From Chloroflexi bacterium UBA6077 (GTDB lineage: Bacteria; Chloroflexota; UBA6077): a stretch of DNA of 12,121 bases. Location of the stretch: assembly GCA_002436065.1 (NCBI GenBank), contig DIXP01000004.1:93554-105674 (forward strand). The letters run 5' to 3'. Under the pieces are notes generated by a model. It was not told where the DNA came from. It searched no databases and was given only the letters and a program-made list of their open reading frames with translations. This document shows, in pieces, positions 1 to 5,501 of this stretch. Position 1 is the first letter of the stretch, and each line of letters opens with the position of its first letter. A program made the translations under genes and the position numbers.

Positions 1-39
1 ACCACAGTCGCGAACCATGCCCAGCTTCAGGGGTGAGGC

Positions 40-60
40 CAATACCTGATGGGGGTATTG
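40..60. promoter_or_regulatory. Inverted repeat overlapping the -35 box (possible operator)
   Basis: The sequence shows a perfect 7-bp inverted repeat, CAATACC (40-46) and GGTATTG (54-60), separated by 7 nt. Its right arm overlaps the first three bases of the TTGACA box at 58-63. A dyad placed on a -35 element is a common position for a repressor site, so binding here could block RNA polymerase. That is inference: no regulator gene lies beside it, and a 7-bp repeat could arise by chance. Confidence 0.35.
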
Positions 61-86
61 ACAAATCACTTGCGGGATTATACTGT
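58..86 (+). promoter_or_regulatory. Sigma-70-type promoter of the left-edge RNA unit
   Basis: TTGACA at 58-63 is a perfect -35 match. Two overlapping -10 candidates follow: TATACT at 79-84 (5 of 6 matches, 15-nt spacing) and TACTGT at 81-86 (weaker, 17-nt spacing). Either gives a start near 89-93. No protein gene of normal size follows on this strand before a strong terminator at 354-389, so the promoter most likely drives a short RNA. Confidence 0.6.
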
Positions 87-135
87 ATTATCGTCCTGGC
101 GCTAGGGATGGTATACACCGACCTTTCCACCGAAA

Positions 136-141
136 GGAGGG
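136..141 (+). promoter_or_regulatory. Strong Shine-Dalgarno site inside the RNA unit
   Basis: GGAGGG lies 8 nt upstream of a GTG codon at 150-152, ideal spacing for initiation. Part of the site (136-137) is also the 3' arm of the hairpin 122-137, and the GTG lies in a possible stem 116-120/148-152. RNA folding could therefore control access for ribosomes. Confidence 0.4.
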
Positions 142-149
142 AGCGCACG

Positions 150-194
150 GTGAGTGTACGAGTACTCTTTGGGGTATGGCAGATTGACAGGTAG
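150..194 (+). CDS. Possible 14-codon leader-like mini-ORF
   Basis: GTG at 150 opens 14 codons ending at TAG 192-194. They encode MSVRVLFGVWQIDR. The support is the GGAGGG site 8 nt upstream and a promoter about 60 nt upstream. The peptide resembles no family I know. Its last codons and stop overlap the first GACAGGT copy (186-192), and the stop lies just before the nine-pair hairpin at 196-222. A ribosome finishing here would physically disrupt alternative pairings, as in attenuation leaders. Against a classical attenuator, no regulated gene follows on this strand. It may be a small protein, a structural switch, or chance. Confidence 0.3.
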   Translation: MSVRVLFGVWQIDR

Positions 195-353
195 AGCCCT
201 GCGCCCACCTGTCGCGCAGGGCAGTCTAAGACTCAGGCGTTACCCGACTTCCTGAGACCAGGTCAATGCGGTGTGATGGCCGAAGGCTGGCAAGGACAGG
301 TCACGTAAGACCATGTGGGTACGTGCTGAGATTTAGCGACAATTTGGTGAGAG

Positions 354-389
354 AGTAGAGACCCCGGAGCTACCGGGGTCTCTACTTTT
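354..389 (+). terminator. Strong intrinsic terminator
   Basis: Positions 354-367 pair with 373-386 in 14 uninterrupted base pairs (AGTAGAGACCCCGG with CCGGGGTCTCTACT). The loop is 5 nt and TTTT follows the stem core at 386-389. This is a textbook rho-independent terminator for rightward transcription and closes the candidate RNA unit. Read leftward, the stem is followed by a mixed T/C run, so it could also weakly stop transcripts from the convergent gamma-glutamyltransferase gene. Confidence 0.85.
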
Positions 390-397
390 ATGTGTAT

Positions 398-409
398 GGG
401 GGGGGGGGG
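398..409. repeat. 12-base G homopolymer
   Basis: Twelve consecutive G residues lie between the terminator (354-389) and the stop codon of the leftward gamma-glutamyltransferase gene at 415. The run is outside coding sequence, so slippage would not shift any frame seen here. Such a run is prone to length change in replication and in sequencing. Confidence 0.9.
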
Positions 410-414
410 ATGGG

Positions 415-2058
415 CTACCAGGCGACGGTGTAGGCGTCTCGACGGGGGTCTGATCCGCCGCACAGCACACCGGTTTCAGGATCCAGAAGCACGACCTTTT
501 CGCTGCTGAAGGTGACCGCGGGATCCATCTTCACCACGTGGCCCTTCCGGCGCAGACCCTCCATCGCCTCGTCCGAGAACCCCTTTTCGAGCTTGAGTTC
601 GTAGGAGTGAGTGATCTCCGAGGGAAGAGAGCCGGGGGTGGAGGACCAGCGGGGGGCCTCTATGGCCTCCTGCAGGTTCATTCCGTGGTCGATCATGTTG
701 CTGATCACCTGGAAGTTGACCTGTACCTGGTCGTCGGCGCCGGGGGTGCCGCCAACGAGGAAGGGCTTTCCATCCTTGAATACCATGTAGGTGTTCAGGG
801 TGTGCGCGGTCCGCTTGCCGGGCGCGAGGGCGTTGGGGTGGTTGGGATCCAGGAAGAAGGCACTCATGCGGTTGTTGAAGACCATGCCGGTGTCTCCCGC
901 GACGAATCCGGAGCCGAAGACGTGGTAGATGCTCTGGATCATCGATACGGTGTTGCCCTCGGCGTCGATGATGCAGTGGTGGGTGGTGTCGGTGCCTTGA
1001 GAGGCTAGTACCCCGGGTGCGGCGGCAAGGATGGCGTGGTCTGGGTCTATGCTGGAACGACGTGCCGCGGCGTACTCCTTGGACAGCAGTTGATCCATGG
1101 GGAGCTTCACACGGGCCGGGTCGCCCAGGTAGCGCAGCCGGTCGGCGAAAGCCAGCTTCTTGCACTCTGCCATGAGGTGCACTGCCTCAGCGGATTGGGG
1201 TCCCATGCTCGCCAGGTCGAAGCCCTCGGCCAGGGCGAGTTGCTGGAGCAGGATGTGGCCCTGGGATACAGGGGGCTGCTCGTAGACGGTGTAGCCCCGA
1301 TAGTCGACCTTGATCGGTTCCAGCAGTTCGGCCCGGCAGCTGGCGAGGTCCTCCCTGGTCAGGAGACCTCCCTCCTGCTCCATGGCAGTTGCGATAGCGT
1401 CCGCGATGGGGCCGCGGTAGAAAGCATCGGCGCCTCCTTCCTGGAGGGTTCGCAGGGTGCGGGCGAGCTTCGGCTGCTTCAGGATCTCTCCCTGCCGGTA
1501 GGGCCGACCCTCCGAGGTGAAGGTGGCCAGCCAGTTGGGGAACTGGGATAAGCGTTGCAGGCTGTCGCTCATCCCCTTGGCCAGGTACTTGGATACGGGC
1601 GCGCCCTTCTCCGCGAACTCGATGGCCTGGTCGAGGACGCGAGCCAGGGGCATGGTGCCGAAGCGCTCCAACGCCAGCTCCCATCCAGCCACACAGCCGG
1701 GGGTCTCCACGGCCAGGGGGCCGTCGGTAGGGACATATGGCATGCCGCGCTGGCGGAAGAAGTCGATGGTCGCGGCCTGTGGCGCGGGGCCGCTGGCGTT
1801 GATGGCCACCACGCGGCCTTCCTTGGCAAGGTAGATCAGGCAGAAGAGGTCGCCTCCCAGGCCGGTCATGTGGGGGCGGATCACGGCCAGCACGGCCGAG
1901 GTGGCGATGGCGGCGTCGACCACGTTGCCGCCATCCATGAGCACTCGTAGTCCGGCCTGAGCGGCCAGCGGGTGTCCGGCGGAGATCACCCCTCTGGTCC
2001 CCATGACTATCGGGCGGCCGGTGGGCTTGCCGGTGCCCTCGATCCAGAACGCTTTCAA
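415..2058 (-). CDS. Gamma-glutamyltransferase family protein (Ntn hydrolase)
   Basis: This is a 547-residue member of the gamma-glutamyltranspeptidase family, which cleaves or transfers gamma-glutamyl groups from glutathione and related amides. The family is made as a proenzyme that cuts itself just before a catalytic threonine. Here the motif TDTTHHC puts the cut between D357 and T358, giving an approximately 357-residue large subunit and a 190-residue small subunit. Other family signatures are SAGHPLAAQAG near residues 26-36, DAAIATSAVLAV at 48-59 and LVGGTPGADDQ at 434-444. The length is normal. The N terminus is hydrophilic with no signal peptide, so the product is probably cytoplasmic, unlike periplasmic E. 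coli Ggt. The start is TTG at 2058, chosen for the GGAGGA site 8 nt upstream. It is transcribed alone, divergent from the nucleotidyltransferase-like gene. Related acylases share the fold, so the substrate is uncertain. Confidence 0.9.
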   Translation of the reverse strand: MKAFWIEGTGKPTGRPIVMGTRGVISAGHPLAAQAGLRVLMDGGNVVDAAIATSAVLAVIRPHMTGLGGDLFCLIYLAKEGRVVAINASGPAPQAATIDFFRQRGMPYVPTDGPLAVETPGCVAGWELALERFGTMPLARVLDQAIEFAEKGAPVSKYLAKGMSDSLQRLSQFPNWLATFTSEGRPYRQGEILKQPKLARTLRTLQEGGADAFYRGPIADAIATAMEQEGGLLTREDLASCRAELLEPIKVDYRGYTVYEQPPVSQGHILLQQLALAEGFDLASMGPQSAEAVHLMAECKKLAFADRLRYLGDPARVKLPMDQLLSKEYAAARRSSIDPDHAILAAAPGVLASQGTDTTHHCIIDAEGNTVSMIQSIYHVFGSGFVAGDTGMVFNNRMSAFFLDPNHPNALAPGKRTAHTLNTYMVFKDGKPFLVGGTPGADDQVQVNFQVISNMIDHGMNLQEAIEAPRWSSTPGSLPSEITHSYELKLEKGFSDEAMEGLRRKGHVVKMDPAVTFSSEKVVLLDPETGVLCGGSDPRRDAYTVAW

Positions 2059-2066
2059 GACTGTTT

Positions 2067-2072
2067 TCCTCC
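2067..2072 (-). promoter_or_regulatory. Ribosome binding site fixing the TTG start of the GGT-family gene
   Basis: On the minus strand GGAGGA lies 8 nt before TTG at 2058. This supports the rare TTG start over the internal ATG at residue 19. Confidence 0.75.
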
Positions 2073-2292
2073 ATTGAGAACGACACCGCAGAAGAGGATC
2101 CGTGGGGATCGACTCGAGGCGGGTTCGGGTGGCACGAACGAGCAGGATGCCGGCCTGATGATAGATTTGCCCTGCCGAGAAGTCAATATCGCCTGCTGGC
2201 CGTTGCGGCCCCCTGTCGCGGCGGTTAGAATGCCGGGCATGGCGTCGAGAGGGCTGGGATCGGTGGAAGGGTCGAGTGCGGAGGGGGCTAGA

Positions 2293-2847
2293 GTGGAGAG
2301 CGAATCGAAGGGGTCAGGGCTGCTCCTGGTGAAGGGCCAGCTGGAGGGTGCTGGTCTTGACTGGGGTGTTGCCGCCGGAGCGGCAGTGTACATTTACGCC
2401 GGCAACCGCCTTCCTACAGACGTGGACCTGCTGGTCCGGCCCGAGGAACTCTCCAAGGTTGGGAGGCTGCTGGGTGTGGTGCCGAAGCTGGAGAGGACCG
2501 GCTGGGGTGAGGAGGAGAAGATCGCCCTGGGGGAGATGGAGATCGCGGGCAGACTGGTCATCCGGGTTGGGGGCGAGAGCTATCCATACGGGATGGATGG
2601 GCCGATGGTGGAGCGGCTTCGTCGCGGCACCCTGGAGGGGGTGGAGGTGCCGGTGTTGGCGCCCGAGGACGTTATAGCCATGAAGGCGGTGCTTCAGCGA
2701 GGCCCCGAGCAGGGGAAGCACGACATCGAGGACATCGAAGCGCTGGCCGCGGCCGTGGAGATCGATGCCGCATACCTACGGTGGCGTCTTCGGCGGATGG
2801 GGGCGGAGGTCAGGGCGAGGGCGATCCTGGAGAAGTGGGGTTGGTAG
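2293..2847 (+). CDS. Nucleotidyltransferase-fold protein (MNT/AbiEii-like, orphan)
   Basis: From the preferred GTG at 2293 the product is 184 residues. Near the N terminus, AGAAVYIYAGNRLPTDVDLLV (about 28-48) matches the pattern of small nucleotidyltransferase-fold proteins. There a residue set ending in D-x-D (here D43 and D45) binds metal and nucleotide. The C-terminal part, VLAPEDVIAMKAVLQRG followed by KHDIEDIEAL, is also typical, resembling the 'K...R.KD..D...L' end of AbiEii-type and related families. I prefer GTG 2293 because a purine-rich GAGGGGG run (2281-2287) sits 5 nt upstream. ATG 2230 or 2239 lacks such a site, and a longer frame back to 1972 overlaps the divergent gene's start. 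No partner toxin, HEPN protein or antitoxin is adjacent, so a toxin-antitoxin role cannot be claimed. It converges with the membrane protein gene, 11 nt away. Confidence 0.7.
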   Translation: MESESKGSGLLLVKGQLEGAGLDWGVAAGAAVYIYAGNRLPTDVDLLVRPEELSKVGRLLGVVPKLERTGWGEEEKIALGEMEIAGRLVIRVGGESYPYGMDGPMVERLRRGTLEGVEVPVLAPEDVIAMKAVLQRGPEQGKHDIEDIEALAAAVEIDAAYLRWRLRRMGAEVRARAILEKWGW

Positions 2848-2858
2848 GGGTAGTAGAA

Positions 2859-3140
2859 CTACTTCGTTCCCCTGCTGGCCGCGAATCGGGTAAGGGCCCA
2901 GGCTATTAGCCAGATCGCGAACAGAACGGCGAAGGCGATCCCAACCACCTGAAGCTGTTGCACGTCGCCGTCGTAGCCGAGCAGGCGGTAGACGAAGGAT
3001 CCCAGGTAGACGACGGCGATCAGCCTCAGCGCCAGTTGTGCCTTGGTCCTTGCCAGGGCCAAGCGGGAGCGGGAGGCCCAGAGGCTCAGGAGCAGGGCTG
3101 GGAGCGACAGGATCAGCAGGGTGGTTAGCATCGGTTTCAC
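2859..3140 (-). CDS. Small three-helix membrane protein, function unknown
   Basis: A 93-residue hydrophobic protein with three likely membrane helices, at about residues 5-22, 36-54 and 65-86. A basic segment (RSRLALARTKAQ) separates the first two helices and a short acidic loop (YDGD) the second and third. The C terminus is short and basic. I do not recognise the family. The first possible start is GTG at 3140; ATG at 3131 would shorten it by three residues, and neither has a clear ribosome site. The gene is convergent with the nucleotidyltransferase-like gene and divergent from the large ATPase gene at 3420. Codon use resembles its neighbours. The coding call rests on the clean periodic hydrophobic pattern and the lack of a better overlapping gene. 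Confidence 0.6.
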   Translation of the reverse strand: MKPMLTTLLILSLPALLLSLWASRSRLALARTKAQLALRLIAVVYLGSFVYRLLGYDGDVQQLQVVGIAFAVLFAIWLIAWALTRFAASRGTK

Positions 3141-3248
3141 TTAGGCTCTTGGTCTCCAGCGGCAGGATACAGACAGCTCATGATAACAGGTGGTGGTGAC
3201 CGGCGCCTACCCGTGTAACAGTGGCTCAACGCGGCAAAGTGTAAAACA

Positions 3249-3320
3249 GCCTCGGTCCTGAAGGGCCGGACTAACCACCTTAGCCCGGCCGTAGTTAGCC
3301 CGGCCGTTTACGGCCGAGGC
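3249..3320. repeat. Structured intergenic element with nested hairpins and a direct repeat
   Basis: Outer arms GCCTCGG (3249-3255) and CCGAGGC (3314-3320) are perfect complements. Inside lie a hairpin pairing 3264-3274 with 3280-3290 (10 of 11 pairs, loop CCACC) and a second hairpin CGGCCG (3301-3306)/CGGCCG (3311-3316) with loop TTTA. The 13-nt sequence TTAGCCCGGCCGT occurs twice, at 3280-3292 and 3295-3307. No T-tract follows, so it is not a simple terminator. It lies about 100 nt upstream of the divergent ATPase gene and about 110 nt upstream of the small membrane protein gene. It may be a small palindromic repeat or a structured leader. Confidence 0.6.
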
Positions 3321-3419
3321 ATCACACAAAACCGCGAAGAGCCGTAACAGGCCGGGGGTGGGGCCGTTGCTGGATACGGGACAGTGGGTTGAGGTAGCTT
3401 CGGGCGTGGGAGGTGCATT

Positions 3420-5003
3420 GTGCAGGGCGTGGAGCTTCTGAAAGCAGTGGGGATCTTTGCTCAGCTATCGGAGCCGGAGTTGCGGGGGATCGCTGCTCTG
3501 CTCAAGGAGCGGGCGGTTGGCAGTGGTGAGACGATCTTTCGCCAGGGTGAGGCGGGAGACGCGCTCTACCTTGTCCTGTCCGGGCAGGTGCGGGCGACCC
3601 GCGATGGCGACGATGGTGGGGAGGGGGTTGAGGTCACCTACTCGGGCGGACACCATTTCGGCGAGATGGGGTTGCTCGTTGGGGAGGCTCGCGGCTTCAC
3701 CGCCAGGGCTGTGGGTGATGCAAGGCTGCTGGTGCTGGGCAAGGGGGATTTCGATGGCCACCTGGCTCAGAACGTCTCCCTGATGCTTCGGATGCTCAAG
3801 GTCATTGCCCGAAAAAGGGCCGAGGTGAGCCGGCAGAGCCATGTGGATGAGACAGGGGTAGGGGCGGCGCTACTTGGACAGGAACCCAGCCCGACGGAGG
3901 CGGGTTCTCTGGTACAGGCGGCAGAGGATTTGCCGGTTACCGCGGTCCCTGCGCAGCGGCAGGTGACGGTGAGTCCCCCGGTGGAGGTGATAGAGAAGGC
4001 AGAGGTTGAGCCCTCATCGGACCCGGTGGGCCAGGAGTGTCCTGGCACCGTGGAGGGAAGAGGTGTCGAGTACCCGGCTATCGAGCCCGAGCCCCGGAAT
4101 GCCCCTAACCGGACCGTGCAGTCCAGCGAAGGTGCTGGCCTCCACGGGGCTGTCCTGGACGGGCCTCCGGCCGACGATGCTCCAGAGGAGTCCTTCGAAT
4201 CTGCTGATCGGCACCGGGGGCGGGTGATCACGGTGTTCAGCCCGAAGGGCGGGGTGGGCAAGACGACGGTGGCCGTGAACCTGGCGGTTGCGCTGGCCAG
4301 GGCGCGTCTGGGTCCTGTTGCGTTGCTCGACCTGTCGCTAGTCTTCGGCCACGCCTCCCTGCTGCTGAACCTCACACCGAGGTCGAGTCTGGCGGCGGCC
4401 AATCCGGAGGCTCTCAAGCACATCGGCCTGCCGGAGAACATGGAGCACTACCTGACCGAGCACCGTTCGAGTGGGCTACGGTTGATGGCGGGGGCGTTGC
4501 GGCCCGAAGAGGGCGAGACCGTGTTGCCTGAGGCCGTCAAGCTGGCAGTGGCTCAGCTTCGCCGTCACTTCTCCTATCTGGTGTTGGACACCGGGTCCAA
4601 CTTCTCCGATCCCGTGCTGGCCGCCCTGGAGTGTTCGGACAAGATCCTCCTGCTTTGTTCCCCGGAGGTGACGGTCTTGCGCGATGCGCGAGAATGTCAG
4701 AGAATAGTAGGTAACGTCGTGCGAGTACCGCTCGACCGGATCCTGTACGTCATGAACAACCTCTTCCCCTTCAGGACGCTTTCTCGCGAGCAGTTCGAGG
4801 ACGCCCTACAGCAGAAGCTGTATGCTGAACTCCCTTACGGTGGGGAGGCAGTGACTAAATCGGCTCTGAAGGGGGAAGCTACTGTGGAGACTCAGTCTGG
4901 TTCGCCCTTTGCGAAGGGAATCCAGAGGCTGATGAACCAGTTGACTGCCGAGCGAGTCAGGGTCGATGGCCAGCGGGGCAGGAGACGAGGGTTCTTCCGA
5001 TAG
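3420..5003 (+). CDS. Cyclic-nucleotide-binding domain fused to MinD/CpaE-like ATPase
   Basis: This is a 527-residue, two-domain protein. Residues 5-135 form a cyclic nucleotide-binding (CAP_ED) fold: FAQLSEPELRGIAALL, then IFRQGEAGDALYLVLSGQV, then the phosphate-binding cassette FGEMGLLVGEARGFTARA. The sugar/phosphate contacts of the family, E82 and R91, are kept, so ligand binding is plausible. Residues 136-265 are an acidic, proline-rich, probably disordered linker. Residues 267-510 are a deviant Walker ATPase: K276-GGVGKTT for Walker A, DLSLVFG (D304) for the second acidic site and YLVLDTG (D390) for Walker B. The DLSLVFGHASLLL pattern is closest to CpaE/TadZ-type members, which place pili or other machines at poles. 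The C terminus RGRRRGFFR is basic and aromatic and might touch membrane. The start is GTG 3420, with GGGAGGTG 4 nt upstream. No pilus, min or par gene is nearby, so the target is unknown. Confidence 0.85.
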   Translation: MQGVELLKAVGIFAQLSEPELRGIAALLKERAVGSGETIFRQGEAGDALYLVLSGQVRATRDGDDGGEGVEVTYSGGHHFGEMGLLVGEARGFTARAVGDARLLVLGKGDFDGHLAQNVSLMLRMLKVIARKRAEVSRQSHVDETGVGAALLGQEPSPTEAGSLVQAAEDLPVTAVPAQRQVTVSPPVEVIEKAEVEPSSDPVGQECPGTVEGRGVEYPAIEPEPRNAPNRTVQSSEGAGLHGAVLDGPPADDAPEESFESADRHRGRVITVFSPKGGVGKTTVAVNLAVALARARLGPVALLDLSLVFGHASLLLNLTPRSSLAAANPEALKHIGLPENMEHYLTEHRSSGLRLMAGALRPEEGETVLPEAVKLAVAQLRRHFSYLVLDTGSNFSDPVLAALECSDKILLLCSPEVTVLRDARECQRIVGNVVRVPLDRILYVMNNLFPFRTLSREQFEDALQQKLYAELPYGGEAVTKSALKGEATVETQSGSPFAKGIQRLMNQLTAERVRVDGQRGRRRGFFR

Positions 5004-5158
5004 CAGTAGCTCCAGAGCTCTAGAAGGCAGCCAGAATTGACCGTTCCGTTCATGGTCGGTCGGGTGTTTGTTGCTACAAGGCGCTTGTCTTCCCGCCCAT
5101 TCTCATACTGTTGGTCCGACCGAGTGAAGCTGATGCATTGCGCGTCCATGCGCCTGGC

Positions 5159-5243
5159 GGAAGGGGACAAGCCCCTTCCCTACGGGACGAGAGTGGGGCG
5201 GCTCGGCGCAAGCCTCGCCCTCCTGGTGGACGACGAGGCGTCG
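5159..5243. repeat. Cluster of three GC-rich hairpins, REP-like
   Basis: Hairpin 1 pairs GGAAGGGG (5159-5166) with CCCCTTCC (5172-5179), a perfect 8-bp stem with loop ACAAG. Hairpin 2 pairs GGGCG (5196-5200) with CGCCC (5216-5220) and inside it GGC (5205-5207) with GCC (5212-5214), closed by a GCAA tetraloop. Hairpin 3 pairs CGACG (5231-5235) with CGTCG (5239-5243). No T-tract follows any of them. Palindromes of this kind are often dispersed intergenic repeats, which a whole-genome comparison would show. A small structured RNA is the alternative. Confidence 0.5.
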
Positions 5244-5486
5244 CCTGTCGGGGCTGTTGTGTTAGAGGTCTATATCAATCGGGACAGCCAGGGTGGCGCA
5301 CGGTACTGCTCCCCTCTGTCCTCTCCCCATCTCCTTGATCCACCCCGTTTTTCTCCAGCTTTCGTCCGTTAGATCCTCGTTTTGCGATTCTTGCTGATTC
5401 CTATGAATATCAAATGGTAAGCGCGGTGAATGGCATATAGGGCTGAGGCAACAGGGTAGCCGCGCGATGTCGTCATGGTACAGGCC

Positions 5487-5492
5487 AGGAGG
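5487..5492 (+). promoter_or_regulatory. Ribosome binding site fixing the trkA start
   Basis: AGGAGG lies 9 nt before ATG 5502. This favours that codon over the in-frame ATG at 5475, which would add nine residues ahead of the Rossmann strand. Confidence 0.8.
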
Positions 5493-5501
5493 CATATCGG
5501 A

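Larger units (their letters stand above)
91..390 (+). ncRNA. Candidate structured noncoding RNA, class not recognised
   Basis: A promoter at 58-86 and a terminator at 354-389 bracket about 300 nt without a conventional gene. Visible pairings include: 122-127 with 132-137 (CCTTTC/GAAAGG); 116-120 with 148-152 (CACCG/CGGTG); 196-204 with 214-222 (nine perfect pairs, GCCCTGCGC/GCGCAGGGC); 232-237 with 251-256 (CTCAGG/CCTGAG); 302-307 with 320-325 (CACGTA/TACGTG); and a possible closing stem 100-106 with 332-338 that includes G-U pairs. The loop of the nine-pair hairpin contains ACCTGTC (207-213), complementary to GACAGGT at both 186-192 and 295-301, so an alternative fold or a pseudoknot is possible. 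I looked for hallmarks of SRP RNA, RNase P RNA, tmRNA, 6S RNA and TPP, cobalamin and T-box leaders and did not find convincing ones. No gene follows in the same direction, so a trans-acting RNA is likelier than a cis riboswitch. Transcription is inferred. Confidence 0.5.
5004..5501. other. Gene-free interval before trkA
   Basis: About 500 nt without a convincing gene. Open frames exist from 5037 and 5111, but they have no good ribosome site and their codons run through GC-rich hairpins. The middle (5159-5243) holds three stem-loops, described separately. The last 120 nt are more AT-rich and should contain the trkA promoter. A weak candidate is TTGCGA at 5382-5387 with TATGAA at 5402-5407, but its 14-nt spacing is poor. 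No clear terminator for the preceding ATPase gene is visible. Confidence 0.5.

Noticed and set aside
31..60. ACCTGAT and later CTGAGA motifs suggesting a TPP riboswitch
   Set aside because: The motifs are in the wrong order and spacing, ACCTGAT lies upstream of the promoter, and no thiamine gene follows.
255..305. Resemblance to SRP RNA domain IV (AGGTC, CCGAAGG, AGGACAGG)
   Set aside because: The GGAA tetraloop context and the conserved asymmetric loop are missing; the small stem closes with a GAA triloop instead.
150..389. Classical transcription attenuator (leader peptide plus terminator)
   Set aside because: No gene is transcribed rightward after the terminator; the next gene is convergent. 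The leader may still matter for RNA folding.
1972..2292. Longer N terminus for the nucleotidyltransferase-like protein from GTG 1972 or ATG 2230/2239
   Set aside because: The extra residues lack family character, overlap the start region of the divergent GGT-family gene (1972) or lack a ribosome site (2230, 2239); GTG 2293 has a purine-rich site at good distance.
5037..5372. Open reading frames of 111 and 75 codons between the ATPase gene and trkA
   Set aside because: They run through three hairpins, have no good ribosome site and look like translated palindromes.
5475..5501. Nine extra N-terminal residues on TrkA from ATG 5475
   Set aside because: ATG 5502 has AGGAGG 9 nt upstream and starts exactly at the Rossmann strand.
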